Assembly (NCBI GenBank): GCA_934101645.1
Contig: CAKORX010000003.1
Span: 1 to 64,000 of the forward strand
DNA from: an uncultured Bacilli bacterium
GTDB lineage: Bacteria > Bacillota_I > Bacilli_A > RF39 > UBA660
Direction: 5' to 3'
Length of the DNA: 64,000 nt
Part shown: positions 8,777 through 17,370 of the stretch, one piece after another
Layout of the letters: each line of letters opens with the position of its first letter
Position numbering within the stretch: position 1 is the stretch's first letter
Translations under genes and position numbers: made by a program
The notes under the pieces: model-generated
The model's database searches: none
Seen by the model: the letters and a program-made list of their open reading frames with translations, nothing else
Told to the model about the DNA's origin: nothing

Positions 8777-9748
8777 ATGAAAGTACTTTGTGTTGGTCGT
8801 AGCGAATATAATATATTTGGTGAAATAGATAAATATCCAGAAGAGGGAAGTTTAAGTAACATTACAAAAATTACTGAAACAAGTGGTGGTTGCACAGTAA
8901 ATGCAGCTTACACAATTGGAAAATATAAAATTGATACTTATGTTGGTTCAATTGTTGGTGATGATACATTTGGTAACTCTGTTAGAAAAGAACTTGAAAA
9001 AATTGGCATTCATACTGAATATATGGAAATTGCTTATGAGAAAAGAACTCCAATTAGTTTAATTTTATTAAATCAAAATACTAAAACTAATACAATATTT
9101 GCTTTAAATAAAGAGAAACTACTTATGAAAAAAACTGAATTTGCAATGGATCCAGACTTAGTTTTGGTAGATAGTAGTGACTATGGAGCAGCTTTAGCAG
9201 CATTAAATAAGTATTCAAATAAAATTACCGTTATTCATGCTACAGTGCCAAACTCTGAAACATTAGAATTATGTAAATATGTAAAATATATAATTTGTTC
9301 AAAAGGTTTTGCTTCAGCAGCCTCTGGAGTTAAAATAGATTTTAATAATCCAAATTCATTAGTAAATGCATATTCAGCTTTGCTAAATAAATTTCCAAAT
9401 AGAAATATTATTGTAACTTTAGGTGAAAAAGGAGCAATGTATACTGCAAATAATCAAATAAAGGTTATGCCAGGTTTAAAAGTTAATGCTGTTGATACAA
9501 CTGGCGCAGGAGATATTTTTGCAGGAGCATTTGTTTATGGCATTTTAAAGGACTACGATGTTGAAAAATGTATAACATTTGCTAACATTGCGTCAGGATT
9601 ATCTGTTGTTAAAATTGGTGGTAAACCATCAGTACCAGAATATGATGAAGTTATGAAATACTTTAACCAAAAGTATGCTCCTGAAGAAAATAAACAAGTT
9701 GTGACTCCGGTTATTCCAACTGAAGCAGGTCAAACTACCGTAAAATGA
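8777..9748 (+). CDS. PfkB-family carbohydrate kinase
   Basis: 323 residues of the ribokinase/PfkB fold. The first signature is GGCTVNAAYTIGKY. The C-terminal signature VDTTGAGDIFAGAFVYG holds the catalytic Asp and the anion-hole glycines. The substrate is not readable; the open lid and lack of a clear adenosine-kinase or fructokinase signature leave ribokinase-like as the best label. A 25-residue low-complexity tail follows the kinase fold. The stop overlaps the start of the Smr gene (ATGA), so the two are coupled. Confidence 0.85.
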   Translation: MKVLCVGRSEYNIFGEIDKYPEEGSLSNITKITETSGGCTVNAAYTIGKYKIDTYVGSIVGDDTFGNSVRKELEKIGIHTEYMEIAYEKRTPISLILLNQNTKTNTIFALNKEKLLMKKTEFAMDPDLVLVDSSDYGAALAALNKYSNKITVIHATVPNSETLELCKYVKYIICSKGFASAASGVKIDFNNPNSLVNAYSALLNKFPNRNIIVTLGEKGAMYTANNQIKVMPGLKVNAVDTTGAGDIFAGAFVYGILKDYDVEKCITFANIASGLSVVKIGGKPSVPEYDEVMKYFNQKYAPEENKQVVTPVIPTEAGQTTVK

Positions 9749-10002
9749 TAATTACTAGTAAAACACCAAAACTTGATTTGCATGGCGAAAAAAGTAGTAT
9801 GGTTGAGGTGTTAGTAAATGATTTTATCAATTTAAACGTATTACTTAAAAATGATGGAGTAATAATAATTCATGGTAAAAGTACTAATATTTTAACTAAA
9901 GAAGTTCATAGCGTACTAAAAAATAACAATCAAGTAAAGAATTTTTATTTAGATAATTGGAATTTAGGACAGACTATTGTTGAGCTTAAGAATAATTCTT
10001 AG
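9745..10002 (+). CDS. Stand-alone Smr-domain protein
   Basis: 85 residues that align with the C-terminal Smr domain of MutS2. The LDLHG motif is at 11-15 and the IIIHGKSTNILTKEVHSVLK block is present. Smr domains are nucleases of RNA or branched DNA; in MutS2 the domain also acts on stalled ribosomes. The second motif is usually HGxGTGxLR, and here it reads HGKSTNILT, so the GTG glycine is replaced. Translationally coupled to the PfkB kinase by a 4-bp overlap. Confidence 0.8.
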   Translation: MIITSKTPKLDLHGEKSSMVEVLVNDFINLNVLLKNDGVIIIHGKSTNILTKEVHSVLKNNNQVKNFYLDNWNLGQTIVELKNNS

Positions 10003-10064
10003 GCTTTTAATTTGACAAAAATTAAACATTTATGTATAATATGGTCAATTTGTGGGGGGTAAAT

Positions 10065-10733
10065 ATGAAAGATTATGCGAGCGAATATAAAGGCTATTGT
10101 TTAACATGCAAAAATTATGATTTATCAGCAAAAAACGATGCTACTACAAGAGGGTTTAGATGTACTTATCATGGAAGACCTATGGCAATGGATGAAAAGT
10201 GTCCAAGATATTCAAGAGATATCGCAAAGAGTAATTCATACATATCATCTGCAGTAAGTTGGATGAATAATCATGGCTATGATCCACGTAGAGATAAAGA
10301 TACATTTTGCTATATAACAACGATTTGCTGTGATATTTTAGGATATTCAGATAGTCATATATATTTAGAAAGTTTAAGAGCTTTAAGAGATTATTTACTT
10401 AATTCTGATTTTGGTAAAAAAATTCTTTTTGATTATGACGTTTATGGCGTAAAAGTTGCTCAAAAGGTGTATGAGTCTTATACTTTTGATAAAGAAAATA
10501 CTCTTAGTATGATTAATGAAATTATAGTACCTAATTATTTTGAACCATTATGTGCATTAATTCAAAGTGGACAATTTGAACAAGCTACAAATTTATATGT
10601 AAAAATGACTTTTGTTTTAATGAGAAGGTATCACATAAATTATTATCTAATACCTATAAAAGGTAGTCAAATTGAGTCTAAAGACTTAGGGCATGGCTAT
10701 GATTATGGTAGAAAATTAGCAATTAAATATTAA
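10065..10733 (+). CDS. Cysteine-rich protein with a CFI-like domain
   Basis: 222 residues. The N-terminal module has a probable zinc site (CLTCKNYD, then FRCTYHG and KCPRY). A helical region follows with FCYITTICCDILGYSDSHIYLESLRALRDYLL, matching the conserved CYITTAVC...LRxFRD pattern of a domain common in Firmicutes that is sometimes fused to CFI-box proteins. Function is unknown. GGGGGGT directly before the ATG fixes this start over an ATG 33 bp upstream. Monocistronic. Confidence 0.7.
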   Translation: MKDYASEYKGYCLTCKNYDLSAKNDATTRGFRCTYHGRPMAMDEKCPRYSRDIAKSNSYISSAVSWMNNHGYDPRRDKDTFCYITTICCDILGYSDSHIYLESLRALRDYLLNSDFGKKILFDYDVYGVKVAQKVYESYTFDKENTLSMINEIIVPNYFEPLCALIQSGQFEQATNLYVKMTFVLMRRYHINYYLIPIKGSQIESKDLGHGYDYGRKLAIKY

Positions 10734-10815
10734 AAAATTGCTTTTTTATTGACGTAAAATAACTTTCATAGTATAATTTAATCCCATTGATAAATACTAT
10801 AAATGAGGTGTAAAT

Positions 10816-10844
10816 TTGACATTTTACAAAAAATATGCTATAAT
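10816..10844 (+). promoter_or_regulatory. Consensus promoter, near-twin of the one at 48998
   Basis: TTGACA, a 17-bp spacer ending in TGC, then TATAAT and CATAGC. A second possible promoter lies upstream (TTGACG, 17 bp, TATAAT, about 10754-10782). The block from the -35 to the start codon is nearly the same as that of the gene at 49052. Confidence 0.8.
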
Positions 10845-10870
10845 CATAGCGTAATAAGGGGGAAATAGAA

Positions 10871-11290
10871 ATGAAAGGTTATGTATTAGATTACGTTAAT
10901 GAGAATGAATTTAGAAAATTAGAAAGAGCGTTAAAAAAATACAACATGATAGCTTTCAAAAAATTAAACTTCGAATATTATCCATCATTAAGAAATGGTA
11001 ATTTTGTAGGAGAAATGGTTGCTAGCAATAAGAAAAATGGTACAGAAAGTTATGAATTGAAACTTCCAAGTGATAAAATATTTACTCAAATTCATGGCGA
11101 AGTTAAATTATTATATACAGTTCATAAAAAAGAGGGTATTGTAATTCTTGAAACATTAACTCCAGAAGATATTTTATTAGAAGGTCACAGAAGTGAACTT
11201 ACTACATATAAAGGAATAATGATTTCTAAACAAAATGCCTCAAAAGAAATGTTTAAAATTGATTTATTAAATATGTTACAAAATAAATAA
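10871..11290 (+). CDS. Uncharacterised 139-aa soluble protein
   Basis: No recognised family. Charged alpha/beta sequence, with an N-terminal helix rich in basic residues (RKLERALKKYNM) and a beta-rich middle (ELKLPSDKIFTQIHGEVKLLYTV). No signal peptide, cysteines or membrane segments. Strong promoter, GGGGG-type ribosome-binding site and its own terminator suggest high, independent expression. Confidence 0.7.
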   Translation: MKGYVLDYVNENEFRKLERALKKYNMIAFKKLNFEYYPSLRNGNFVGEMVASNKKNGTESYELKLPSDKIFTQIHGEVKLLYTVHKKEGIVILETLTPEDILLEGHRSELTTYKGIMISKQNASKEMFKIDLLNMLQNK

Positions 11291-11314
11291 GCTGATTGGT
11301 GCTTATTTTTTTTA
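11285..11314 (+). terminator. Intrinsic terminator
   Basis: AATAAGC/GCTTATT stem overlapping the stop codon, followed by a long T tract. Confidence 0.8.
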
Positions 11315-11322
11315 TTTTTTTA

Positions 11323-11351
11323 TTGCTTTTTTAGTTTTTTTATAATATAAT
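11323..11351 (+). promoter_or_regulatory. Promoter of the Ile2/Met-Leu tRNA pair
   Basis: TTGCTT (11323-11328), 17-bp spacer, TATAAT (11346-11351) followed by CATAG. The tRNA starts 13 bp downstream. Confidence 0.6.
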
Positions 11352-11363
11352 CATAGTGTTGTT

Positions 11364-11440
11364 GGACCTCTAGCTCAGTTGGTTAGAGCATCCGGCTCAT
11401 AACCGGGCGGTCATAGGTTCGAGTCCTATGAGGTCCACCA
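11364..11440 (+). tRNA. tRNA with CAU anticodon (Ile2 more likely than elongator Met)
   Basis: Acceptor GGACCTC/GAGGTCC, discriminator A, encoded CCA, anticodon CAT. It lacks the initiator features seen at 374. The acceptor and D-arm opening (GGACCTCTAGCTCAGTTGG) resemble Firmicutes tRNA-Ile2, whose C34 is converted to lysidine by TilS. Elongator Met cannot be excluded without comparing all CAU tRNAs of the genome. Confidence 0.85.
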
Positions 11441-11447
11441 TTCAATT

Positions 11448-11532
11448 GCAGGTATGGCGGAATTGGCAGACGCGTTAGACTTAGGATCTAATGGAGTAAT
11501 CCGTGGGGGTTCAAGTCCCTTTACCTGCACCA
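11448..11532 (+). tRNA. tRNA-Leu(UAG)
   Basis: Acceptor GCAGGTA/TACCTGC, discriminator A, encoded CCA. Loop CTTAGGA gives UAG. A variable arm of leucine type is present. Cotranscribed with the preceding tRNA, 7 bp apart. Confidence 0.95.
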
Positions 11533-11544
11533 ATTGAATAACTA

Positions 11545-11571
11545 AAGTCCCGTATATTCGGGCTTTTTTTA
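11545..11571 (+). terminator. Terminator of the tRNA pair
   Basis: Imperfect CCCG/CGGG stem followed by seven T residues, 13 bp after tRNA-Leu. Confidence 0.8.
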
Positions 11572-11611
11572 TGATATAAAAAAACTTAATATTTGCATAC
11601 TAAGTGTATTT

Positions 11612-12640
11612 TTATCCAAATATGTCATTTATTTTTTTTATAAAATATTTATTACTTAGTCCTAATTTTATAAAAAATTCACCATATCTAGAATATAAAA
11701 GTTTACTTAAAAAACATCTTTTATTTAAAGAACTATATAGTTTTTTAGTCTTTTTAAAATATATATTTTTTAAATTACAATTATTTTTAAGACAAAATTC
11801 TATGCTTTCTGCAGCTTTTATACCGGATAGTAGGGCATAGTAAATACCTTCGCCGCTTACTCTATCTACTAATGAAGCAGCATCTCCTACTAATATAAAT
11901 CTGTCATCTATGACAGAATTTTTAAAAACCTTTTTTGAATAAAGCGGTATATGATAACCCCTTATTTTTGTTTTATCAATTTTTAAATTATATTTTTTTG
12001 CAAAGATGTATAAATAATTTAAATATTCATCATTTTTATTTACGAACTTACCAACACAAATTGTTGTATGATCATTTTTAGGAAAAATCCATCCATATCC
12101 ATCCTTTATTGCCGAAAAATCAAAAATCGTTTCATCAAAAATAGAATCACTATTATATTCTACGCAAAATCCAAATTTTCTATTTGTAATCATTTTTCTA
12201 CTATAACCATTTACGCCATCAGCAAATATAATATATTTAAATTCATATTCGTTTTTATCGGTTATTAATATATGTTCCTTAATATTTATAACATTTTCTT
12301 TTTCAAATAAATTATTTTTAGTGGTTTGTTTTACGTTATTATAATCAAATTCTTTTCTATCAACCATTATAATTTCATTGTATAACTTTGTTTTCTTTGA
12401 TAATTTATTTGAAACAATTCTAACTTCTTTACATTTTTTTGTATTGATATTTTCTATCTTCATATTTAAATAATTTATTAGATTTATACTTTTATGAGTT
12501 AAACCTCCACCACATAGTTTTTCTCTAGGAAATTTGTTTTTTTCTATTATACAAAAATTAATACCAACTTTTTTAAGCGTTTTTGCTGCGGCAATTCCTG
12601 CGGGTCCGGCACCAATAATAATTACATCATATTTTTTCAT
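11612..12640 (-). CDS. Geranylgeranyl-reductase-family FAD oxidoreductase
   Basis: 342 residues. Rossmann FAD-binding opening YDVIIIGAGPAGIAAAKTLKK with the acidic end of strand 2 (CIIEKN), the family signature REKLCGGGLTHKS and a second nucleotide-binding motif FILVGDAASLVDRVSGEGIYYAL. This is the TIGR02032 group, which reduces isoprenoid side chains of lipids or quinones, and related flavin hydroxylases. The substrate is unknown; no menaquinone genes are in the window. RBS GAAAGG precedes the ATG. Monocistronic and divergent from tex. Confidence 0.85.
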   Translation of the reverse strand: MKKYDVIIIGAGPAGIAAAKTLKKVGINFCIIEKNKFPREKLCGGGLTHKSINLINYLNMKIENINTKKCKEVRIVSNKLSKKTKLYNEIIMVDRKEFDYNNVKQTTKNNLFEKENVINIKEHILITDKNEYEFKYIIFADGVNGYSRKMITNRKFGFCVEYNSDSIFDETIFDFSAIKDGYGWIFPKNDHTTICVGKFVNKNDEYLNYLYIFAKKYNLKIDKTKIRGYHIPLYSKKVFKNSVIDDRFILVGDAASLVDRVSGEGIYYALLSGIKAAESIEFCLKNNCNLKNIYFKKTKKLYSSLNKRCFLSKLLYSRYGEFFIKLGLSNKYFIKKINDIFG

Positions 12641-12770
12641 AAGTAACCTTTCTAATAAACTAAAATAATTATATCATAGTTTTTTTATTTGAATAAATTA
12701 ATTGTAAATAAGTGTTATGTTTGTGGTAAGTATTATTTTTTTTGTGATATAATCTTGTTTGAGGTATAAA

Positions 12771-14918
12771 ATGAATAATATAATAATTGAAAATATTGCA
12801 AATAATTTAAATATAAAGGTATCACAAGTTCAAAAAACTTTAGAACTTTTAAGTGAGGGATGTACAATTCCATTTATTGCAAGGTATAGAAAAGAAGCCA
12901 CAGGCGCACTTGATGAAGAACAAATAAGAAAAATAAACGAAGTATATGATTATGAAAATAAGTTATTAGAACGCAAAGAAAATGTTATAAAACTTATAGA
13001 CGAAAAAGGATTATTAACCGATGAATTAAAAGATAAAATTATGTCTTCGGAAAAACTTGTCGAAGTTGAAGATTTATATAGACCATTTAAAGAAAAAAAG
13101 AAAACTAAAGCTACGGATGCAATTAATAATGGTTTAGAACCACTTGCTAAAATGATTATGTCTTTCCCAGTTAAAGGAAATATTGAACTTTTAGCAGGAA
13201 AGTTTGTAAATGATAAAGTTAAAACTATTGATGATGCAGTAACCGGAGCAGGCTACATAATTGCAGAATATATTTCTGATAATGCTTATTATAGAAAATG
13301 GATAAGAAACTATATATTTAAAAATGGAACGCTAGTAGCTAAAAAGAAAAAAGATGCTATTGATGAGAAAAAAGTTTATGAAATGTATTATGATTTTTCT
13401 GAAAGCATAAGACTTATTAAGTCATATCGTGTACTTGCAATAAATAGAGCAGAAAAAGAAAAAATAATATCTGTTTCTTTAAATGTTGATAATGATAAAA
13501 TAATTAGTTTTTTAGAAGAAAAAATTATTAAAAATAAAGAAAGTTTTGTAGTAAAAATTGTTGAAGATGCAATAAAAGATAGCTATAAAAGGCTTATTTA
13601 TCCAAGTATTGAAAGGGAGATTAGAGCGGAACTTTCTGATACAGCAGAATCTGTTGCAATTAAAAACTTTAGTGAAAACTTAAATAATTTACTTTTAACA
13701 CCACCAATAAAAGATAAGATTGTTTTAGGACTCGATCCTGCATTTAGAACTGGTTGTAAACTTGCAGTATTAAATCCTGTTGGTAAAGTTCTAACAATTG
13801 AGAAGATTTATCCACATGAACCGGTCAATAAATATGAAGAGGCTAAAATTAAAACAATTGATTTAATAAATAAATATAATGTAGATATTGTTGCTATTGG
13901 TAATGGAACTGCCTCAAGAGAAAGTGAAAGATTTATTATTGATGTTTTAAAAAATGTAAATCATAAAGTTGATTATATAATTGTTAGTGAGGCAGGAGCT
14001 TCAGTTTATAGTGCATCAAAACTTGCCATAAGTGAATTTCCAAATTTAGTTGTTGAGGAAAGAAGTGCAATAAGTATCGGTAGAAGACTTCAAGATGCTT
14101 TAGCAGAACTTGTAAAAATCGACCCAGAAAGTATTGGTGTAGGATTATATCAACATGATGTTAATGATAAAAAACTTTCTGAATCACTTGATTTTGTTGT
14201 AACAAAAGTTGTAAATGATGTCGGAGTAAATATAAATACCGCTAGTTCTTCACTTTTAAAATATGTTTCTGGAATGACAAAGAATTTCATAGATAAAATT
14301 ATTAATTATCGTGAAAACGAAGGGAAAATTACTTCTAGGGAAGAAATACTAAAAAATAAGTTATTAAGTGCTAAAGCTTATGAACAAGCAATTGGCTTTA
14401 TGAGAGTTGAAGGTGGAACTAATCCATTTGATACTACAGATATTCATCCAGAAAGTTATGATGTTGCTAAAAAAATTATGGATATTTTAAATATAAGTTA
14501 TGATGATATAGGTAAAGAAAGTATTTTACCAAAACTTGATAATATAAATGAAGATGAACTAGTTAATCAAACTAAAAGTGATATTTATACAGTGCAGGGT
14601 ATTTTAAATTCACTAAAAAAACCCCATAGAGATCCAAGGGATGAAATGCCAAAACCAATTCTTAAAAGTGATATTTTAGAAATAAAAGATTTAAGTATTG
14701 GCATGAAAATTCAAGGAACAGTTCGTAATGTTGTAGACTTTGGAGCATTTGTTGATATTGGACTACATAATGATGGTTTAATACATATTTCTAAAATGAG
14801 TAAAAATTATATTAAACATCCAAGTGAAATTTTGTCAGTTGGAGACATTGTAGATTGCTATGTAATAGGTATTGATAAAGAAAAAGAGAAAGTAAACCTT
14901 TCATTATTTAATGATTAA
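12771..14918 (+). CDS. tex: Tex family RNA-binding transcription accessory protein
   Basis: 715 residues, the usual Tex length. N-terminal helical region with the signature GCTIPFIARYRKEATGALDE, a YqgF/RNase H-like domain (VLGLDPAFRTGCKLAVL), helix-hairpin-helix segments (VNINTASSSLLKYVSGM and FMRVEGGTNPFDTTDIHPESY) and a C-terminal S1 RNA-binding domain (GMKIQGTVRNVVDFGAFVDIGLHNDGLIHISKMS). Tex is conserved in bacteria and linked to transcription and RNA handling. GAGGTAT places the start at ATG 12771 rather than the in-frame TTG at 12759. Confidence 0.93.
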   Translation: MNNIIIENIANNLNIKVSQVQKTLELLSEGCTIPFIARYRKEATGALDEEQIRKINEVYDYENKLLERKENVIKLIDEKGLLTDELKDKIMSSEKLVEVEDLYRPFKEKKKTKATDAINNGLEPLAKMIMSFPVKGNIELLAGKFVNDKVKTIDDAVTGAGYIIAEYISDNAYYRKWIRNYIFKNGTLVAKKKKDAIDEKKVYEMYYDFSESIRLIKSYRVLAINRAEKEKIISVSLNVDNDKIISFLEEKIIKNKESFVVKIVEDAIKDSYKRLIYPSIEREIRAELSDTAESVAIKNFSENLNNLLLTPPIKDKIVLGLDPAFRTGCKLAVLNPVGKVLTIEKIYPHEPVNKYEEAKIKTIDLINKYNVDIVAIGNGTASRESERFIIDVLKNVNHKVDYIIVSEAGASVYSASKLAISEFPNLVVEERSAISIGRRLQDALAELVKIDPESIGVGLYQHDVNDKKLSESLDFVVTKVVNDVGVNINTASSSLLKYVSGMTKNFIDKIINYRENEGKITSREEILKNKLLSAKAYEQAIGFMRVEGGTNPFDTTDIHPESYDVAKKIMDILNISYDDIGKESILPKLDNINEDELVNQTKSDIYTVQGILNSLKKPHRDPRDEMPKPILKSDILEIKDLSIGMKIQGTVRNVVDFGAFVDIGLHNDGLIHISKMSKNYIKHPSEILSVGDIVDCYVIGIDKEKEKVNLSLFND

Positions 14919-14943
14919 GATAGATAAATTCTATCTTTTTTTC
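14917..14943 (+). terminator. Terminator after tex
   Basis: AAGATAG/CTATCTT stem followed by T residues and overlapping the tex stop region. It separates tex from yqfC, which starts 22 bp later. Confidence 0.75.
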
Positions 14944-14964
14944 ATATAATCTATTGGTGATAGT

Positions 14965-15210
14965 TTGAATATAAAATATGCTTTAGAAAATTTTTTGTAT
15001 GATAAAGATTTTTTTATATCAATTTATAGTGGCCATGTATATGTTTATAATTATGATGAAATTGAAATATTAACAAATGACAAAATAGTTTTAAAAATAA
15101 ATAATTTTAAAGTAAATGTAATAGGTAGTAATTTAAAAATTGAAAAGTTAAATAAAAAAGAACTTCTTATTGAGGGATTTATTAATAATATAGGAAAAAT
15201 TTATGACTGA
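14965..15210 (+). CDS. yqfC: Sporulation protein YqfC
   Basis: 81 residues, a small YabP/YqfC-fold beta protein. The core NDKIVLKINNFKVNVIGSNLKIEKLNKKELLIEG matches the YabP/YqfC pattern. In Bacillus yqfC is a mother-cell sigma-E gene next to yqfD, and the same pairing here supports the call. The start is TTG behind GGTGAT. The stop overlaps the yqfD start by 8 bp. Confidence 0.85.
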   Translation: MNIKYALENFLYDKDFFISIYSGHVYVYNYDEIEILTNDKIVLKINNFKVNVIGSNLKIEKLNKKELLIEGFINNIGKIYD

Positions 15211-16336
15211 TTATATTTTAATTGAGGGTAGTGGAAAAAGTCTTAATGATGTTACTTTAAAATTAAACAATATAAATGTTGCTATTTATTTATCTTATGA
15301 AAAAAATAATCATTTTTATTTTAAAATTAAGTATCAAGATTTTGAAAAAATAAATAAATATTATAAATATTTAAATTTTAAAATAGTAAGATATTATGGA
15401 TTAATATATTATAAAAAAATACTTAAGAAATATTATTTGATTTTTTTTAGTATGCTTACAATTTTTTTATTAGTTTTTGTGTTTTCACATGTTATTGTAG
15501 ATGTAGAAATTGATCATGAAAACGAAAAGATAGTAAATTTACTTAAAGAAGAATTACGTGAGTATGGAATAAGCGCATTTACTTTGAAAAAAAGTTTTAC
15601 CAAATTAAATGAAATAAAAGAGAAGATTAAAACAAAATATAATGATAAAATTGATTGGTTAGAGATTAGTAGTAAAGGCATGAAATATATTGTAAAAGTC
15701 GAAGAGAAAATTATTCCTGAAAAAGAAATTAACCATTCGTACTGTGGTATTTATGCTTCAAATGATGGACTTATAAAAAGATTTAAAATATATAAAGGTA
15801 ACAATTTAATAAAGATTAATGACTATGTAAAAAAAGGAGATTTACTTGTAAGCGGAGACATTTTTTTAAATGAAAATCAAGTGAATCAGGTTTGCGCAGA
15901 TGCAAGCATTTATGCAGAAGTTTGGTATAATGTGAGTGTTGATATACCTTTTGAATATTATGAAACAAAGTTTACTAAAAAAAAGAGAAATAATTTTGTA
16001 TTAAATATTAATGATAAAGATTATGTTTTACTAAATGATCGATTAAAAAATTATGAATCTAAAAATAAACTTATATTTGAGGGATTAGGAATTAAACTAT
16101 ATTTAAGAAAAGACTATGAGGTGAAAAAGAAAAAACTTATTTATAGTGAAGAAGAAATCATAAAAAAAGGTATTGATTTAGCTAAAGAAAAAATAAATTT
16201 AACTTTATCTAACGATGAAAGAATTATCGAAGAAAAAGTTTTGCAAAAAAATGCAAATGATAGTACAATGAATATGGATGTGTTTATAGTAGTAGAAAAA
16301 CAAATTGGCTCAAAGGTCATTTTAGAGGAGAAATAG
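15203..16336 (+). CDS. yqfD: Sporulation protein YqfD
   Basis: 377 residues. The N-terminal soluble stretch (about 1-70) is followed by one transmembrane helix (LIFFSMLTIFLLVFVFSHVIV, about 82-100) and a large extracytoplasmic part with the conserved WLEISSKGMKYIVKVEEKI and NDYVKKGDLLVSGDI blocks of the YqfD/spore family. It is the usual partner of YqfC and is expressed in the mother cell. The phoH gene that normally follows is missing; a VanZ gene begins 1 bp after the stop. Confidence 0.9.
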   Translation: MTDYILIEGSGKSLNDVTLKLNNINVAIYLSYEKNNHFYFKIKYQDFEKINKYYKYLNFKIVRYYGLIYYKKILKKYYLIFFSMLTIFLLVFVFSHVIVDVEIDHENEKIVNLLKEELREYGISAFTLKKSFTKLNEIKEKIKTKYNDKIDWLEISSKGMKYIVKVEEKIIPEKEINHSYCGIYASNDGLIKRFKIYKGNNLIKINDYVKKGDLLVSGDIFLNENQVNQVCADASIYAEVWYNVSVDIPFEYYETKFTKKKRNNFVLNINDKDYVLLNDRLKNYESKNKLIFEGLGIKLYLRKDYEVKKKKLIYSEEEIIKKGIDLAKEKINLTLSNDERIIEEKVLQKNANDSTMNMDVFIVVEKQIGSKVILEEK

Positions 16337-16337
16337 T

Positions 16338-16871
16338 GTGATTTATAACGTTTTAAAAAATAGTTTAATTAATATATGGCCATCATTAGTAATTGTTTTA
16401 GTAACAGTTTGCTGCATAAGGTATGCTTATTTACGCATAAATAAAATTAAGTTTGTTTTATATAAAGAGTTATTAATGATGCTTTCACTTGTATACCTAC
16501 TTCTTTTATACGAACTTGTAACAAGAGTTGATTATAATACTTTAGGAGGATTTAATATTATTCCTTTTACTGAAATTTTAAGATATAAAATTAATAGTGA
16601 ACTATTTTTATTAAATGTTATTGGTAATATCGCCTTATTTATTCCATTTGGTTATATTGTTTCGGTATACATTAAACCTAAAAATATCTTTTATAACTTG
16701 TTAATTTCCATTATTGTAAGTTCTACGATTGAATTTGTTCAACTTAATATAGGTCGTAGTTTTGATGTTGATGATATTATATTAAATACTATTGGTTGTA
16801 GTATTGGTTATTTGATTTATATATTTGTTAATAAATTAATGACTTTTTTAAGTGAAAAAACACTTAAATAG
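16338..16871 (+). CDS. VanZ-like membrane protein (I)
   Basis: 177 residues, about five transmembrane helices. VanZ signatures are clear: FNIIPFTEIL, NVIGNIALFIPFGY and the final EFVQLNIGRSFDVDDIILNTIG. VanZ-like proteins are membrane proteins of unclear biochemistry; the founding member gives low-level teicoplanin resistance, but most homologues sit in ordinary chromosomal contexts. GTG start with GGAGA upstream, inside the end of yqfD, implying coupling. Confidence 0.88.
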   Translation: MIYNVLKNSLINIWPSLVIVLVTVCCIRYAYLRINKIKFVLYKELLMMLSLVYLLLLYELVTRVDYNTLGGFNIIPFTEILRYKINSELFLLNVIGNIALFIPFGYIVSVYIKPKNIFYNLLISIIVSSTIEFVQLNIGRSFDVDDIILNTIGCSIGYLIYIFVNKLMTFLSEKTLK

Positions 16872-16923
16872 TTTGATTTGTTAAGTATTATTGGATATAA
16901 TAGTTGCTAGTGGGGTATTCTAG

Positions 16924-17370
16924 ATGAATAAATTTGAAATAATAGATTTAGTTAAATATAAAAAATATGGTATTGTTAAAAAAGTTTTAAAAAGAACTTT
17001 GAAAATGGAAAAAGTTAACAATGCATTTTTTTCAGTTGTTTTAGTAGATGAAAAGAAAATTCAAGAAATAAATAAAGAATATCGTAATATTGATAGAGTA
17101 ACCGATGTTATATCATTTGCTTTTGAAGATAACGATAAACGTGAGTATAACGACATAAGAGTTTTAGGTGAAATATATATATGCATTCCAAGAATGAAAG
17201 AGCAAGCAAAAATGTATGGTCATAATGAAACTAGAGAGATAGCTTTTTTAGCTGTTCATGGGCTTTTACATTTACTTGGATATGATCATACAAAATCAAA
17301 AGAAGATGAAGAAATAATGTTTGGAAAACAGGAGTTGGTATTAAATGGATTTAATAAAACGCAAAGGTGA
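16924..17370 (+). CDS. ybeY: Endoribonuclease YbeY, 16S rRNA maturation
   Basis: 148 residues. The zinc site H-G-L-L-H-L-L-G-Y-D-H is intact (HGLLHLLGYDH), as is the RNIDRVTDVISFAF block. YbeY is a single-strand RNase needed for 16S rRNA 3'-end processing and ribosome quality control. It is followed by dgkA (26-bp overlap) and era as in most Firmicutes; the usual upstream phoH is absent. Confidence 0.95.
   Translation: MNKFEIIDLVKYKKYGIVKKVLKRTLKMEKVNNAFFSVVLVDEKKIQEINKEYRNIDRVTDVISFAFEDNDKREYNDIRVLGEIYICIPRMKEQAKMYGHNETREIAFLAVHGLLHLLGYDHTKSKEDEEIMFGKQELVLNGFNKTQR

Noticed and set aside
11604..11840. 78-codon frame opposite the flavoprotein gene
   Set aside because: Shadow of the real minus-strand gene; Phe/Leu-rich and without initiation signals.
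13040..13070. 0A-like heptamer inside tex
   Set aside because: Coding sequence, same reasoning.
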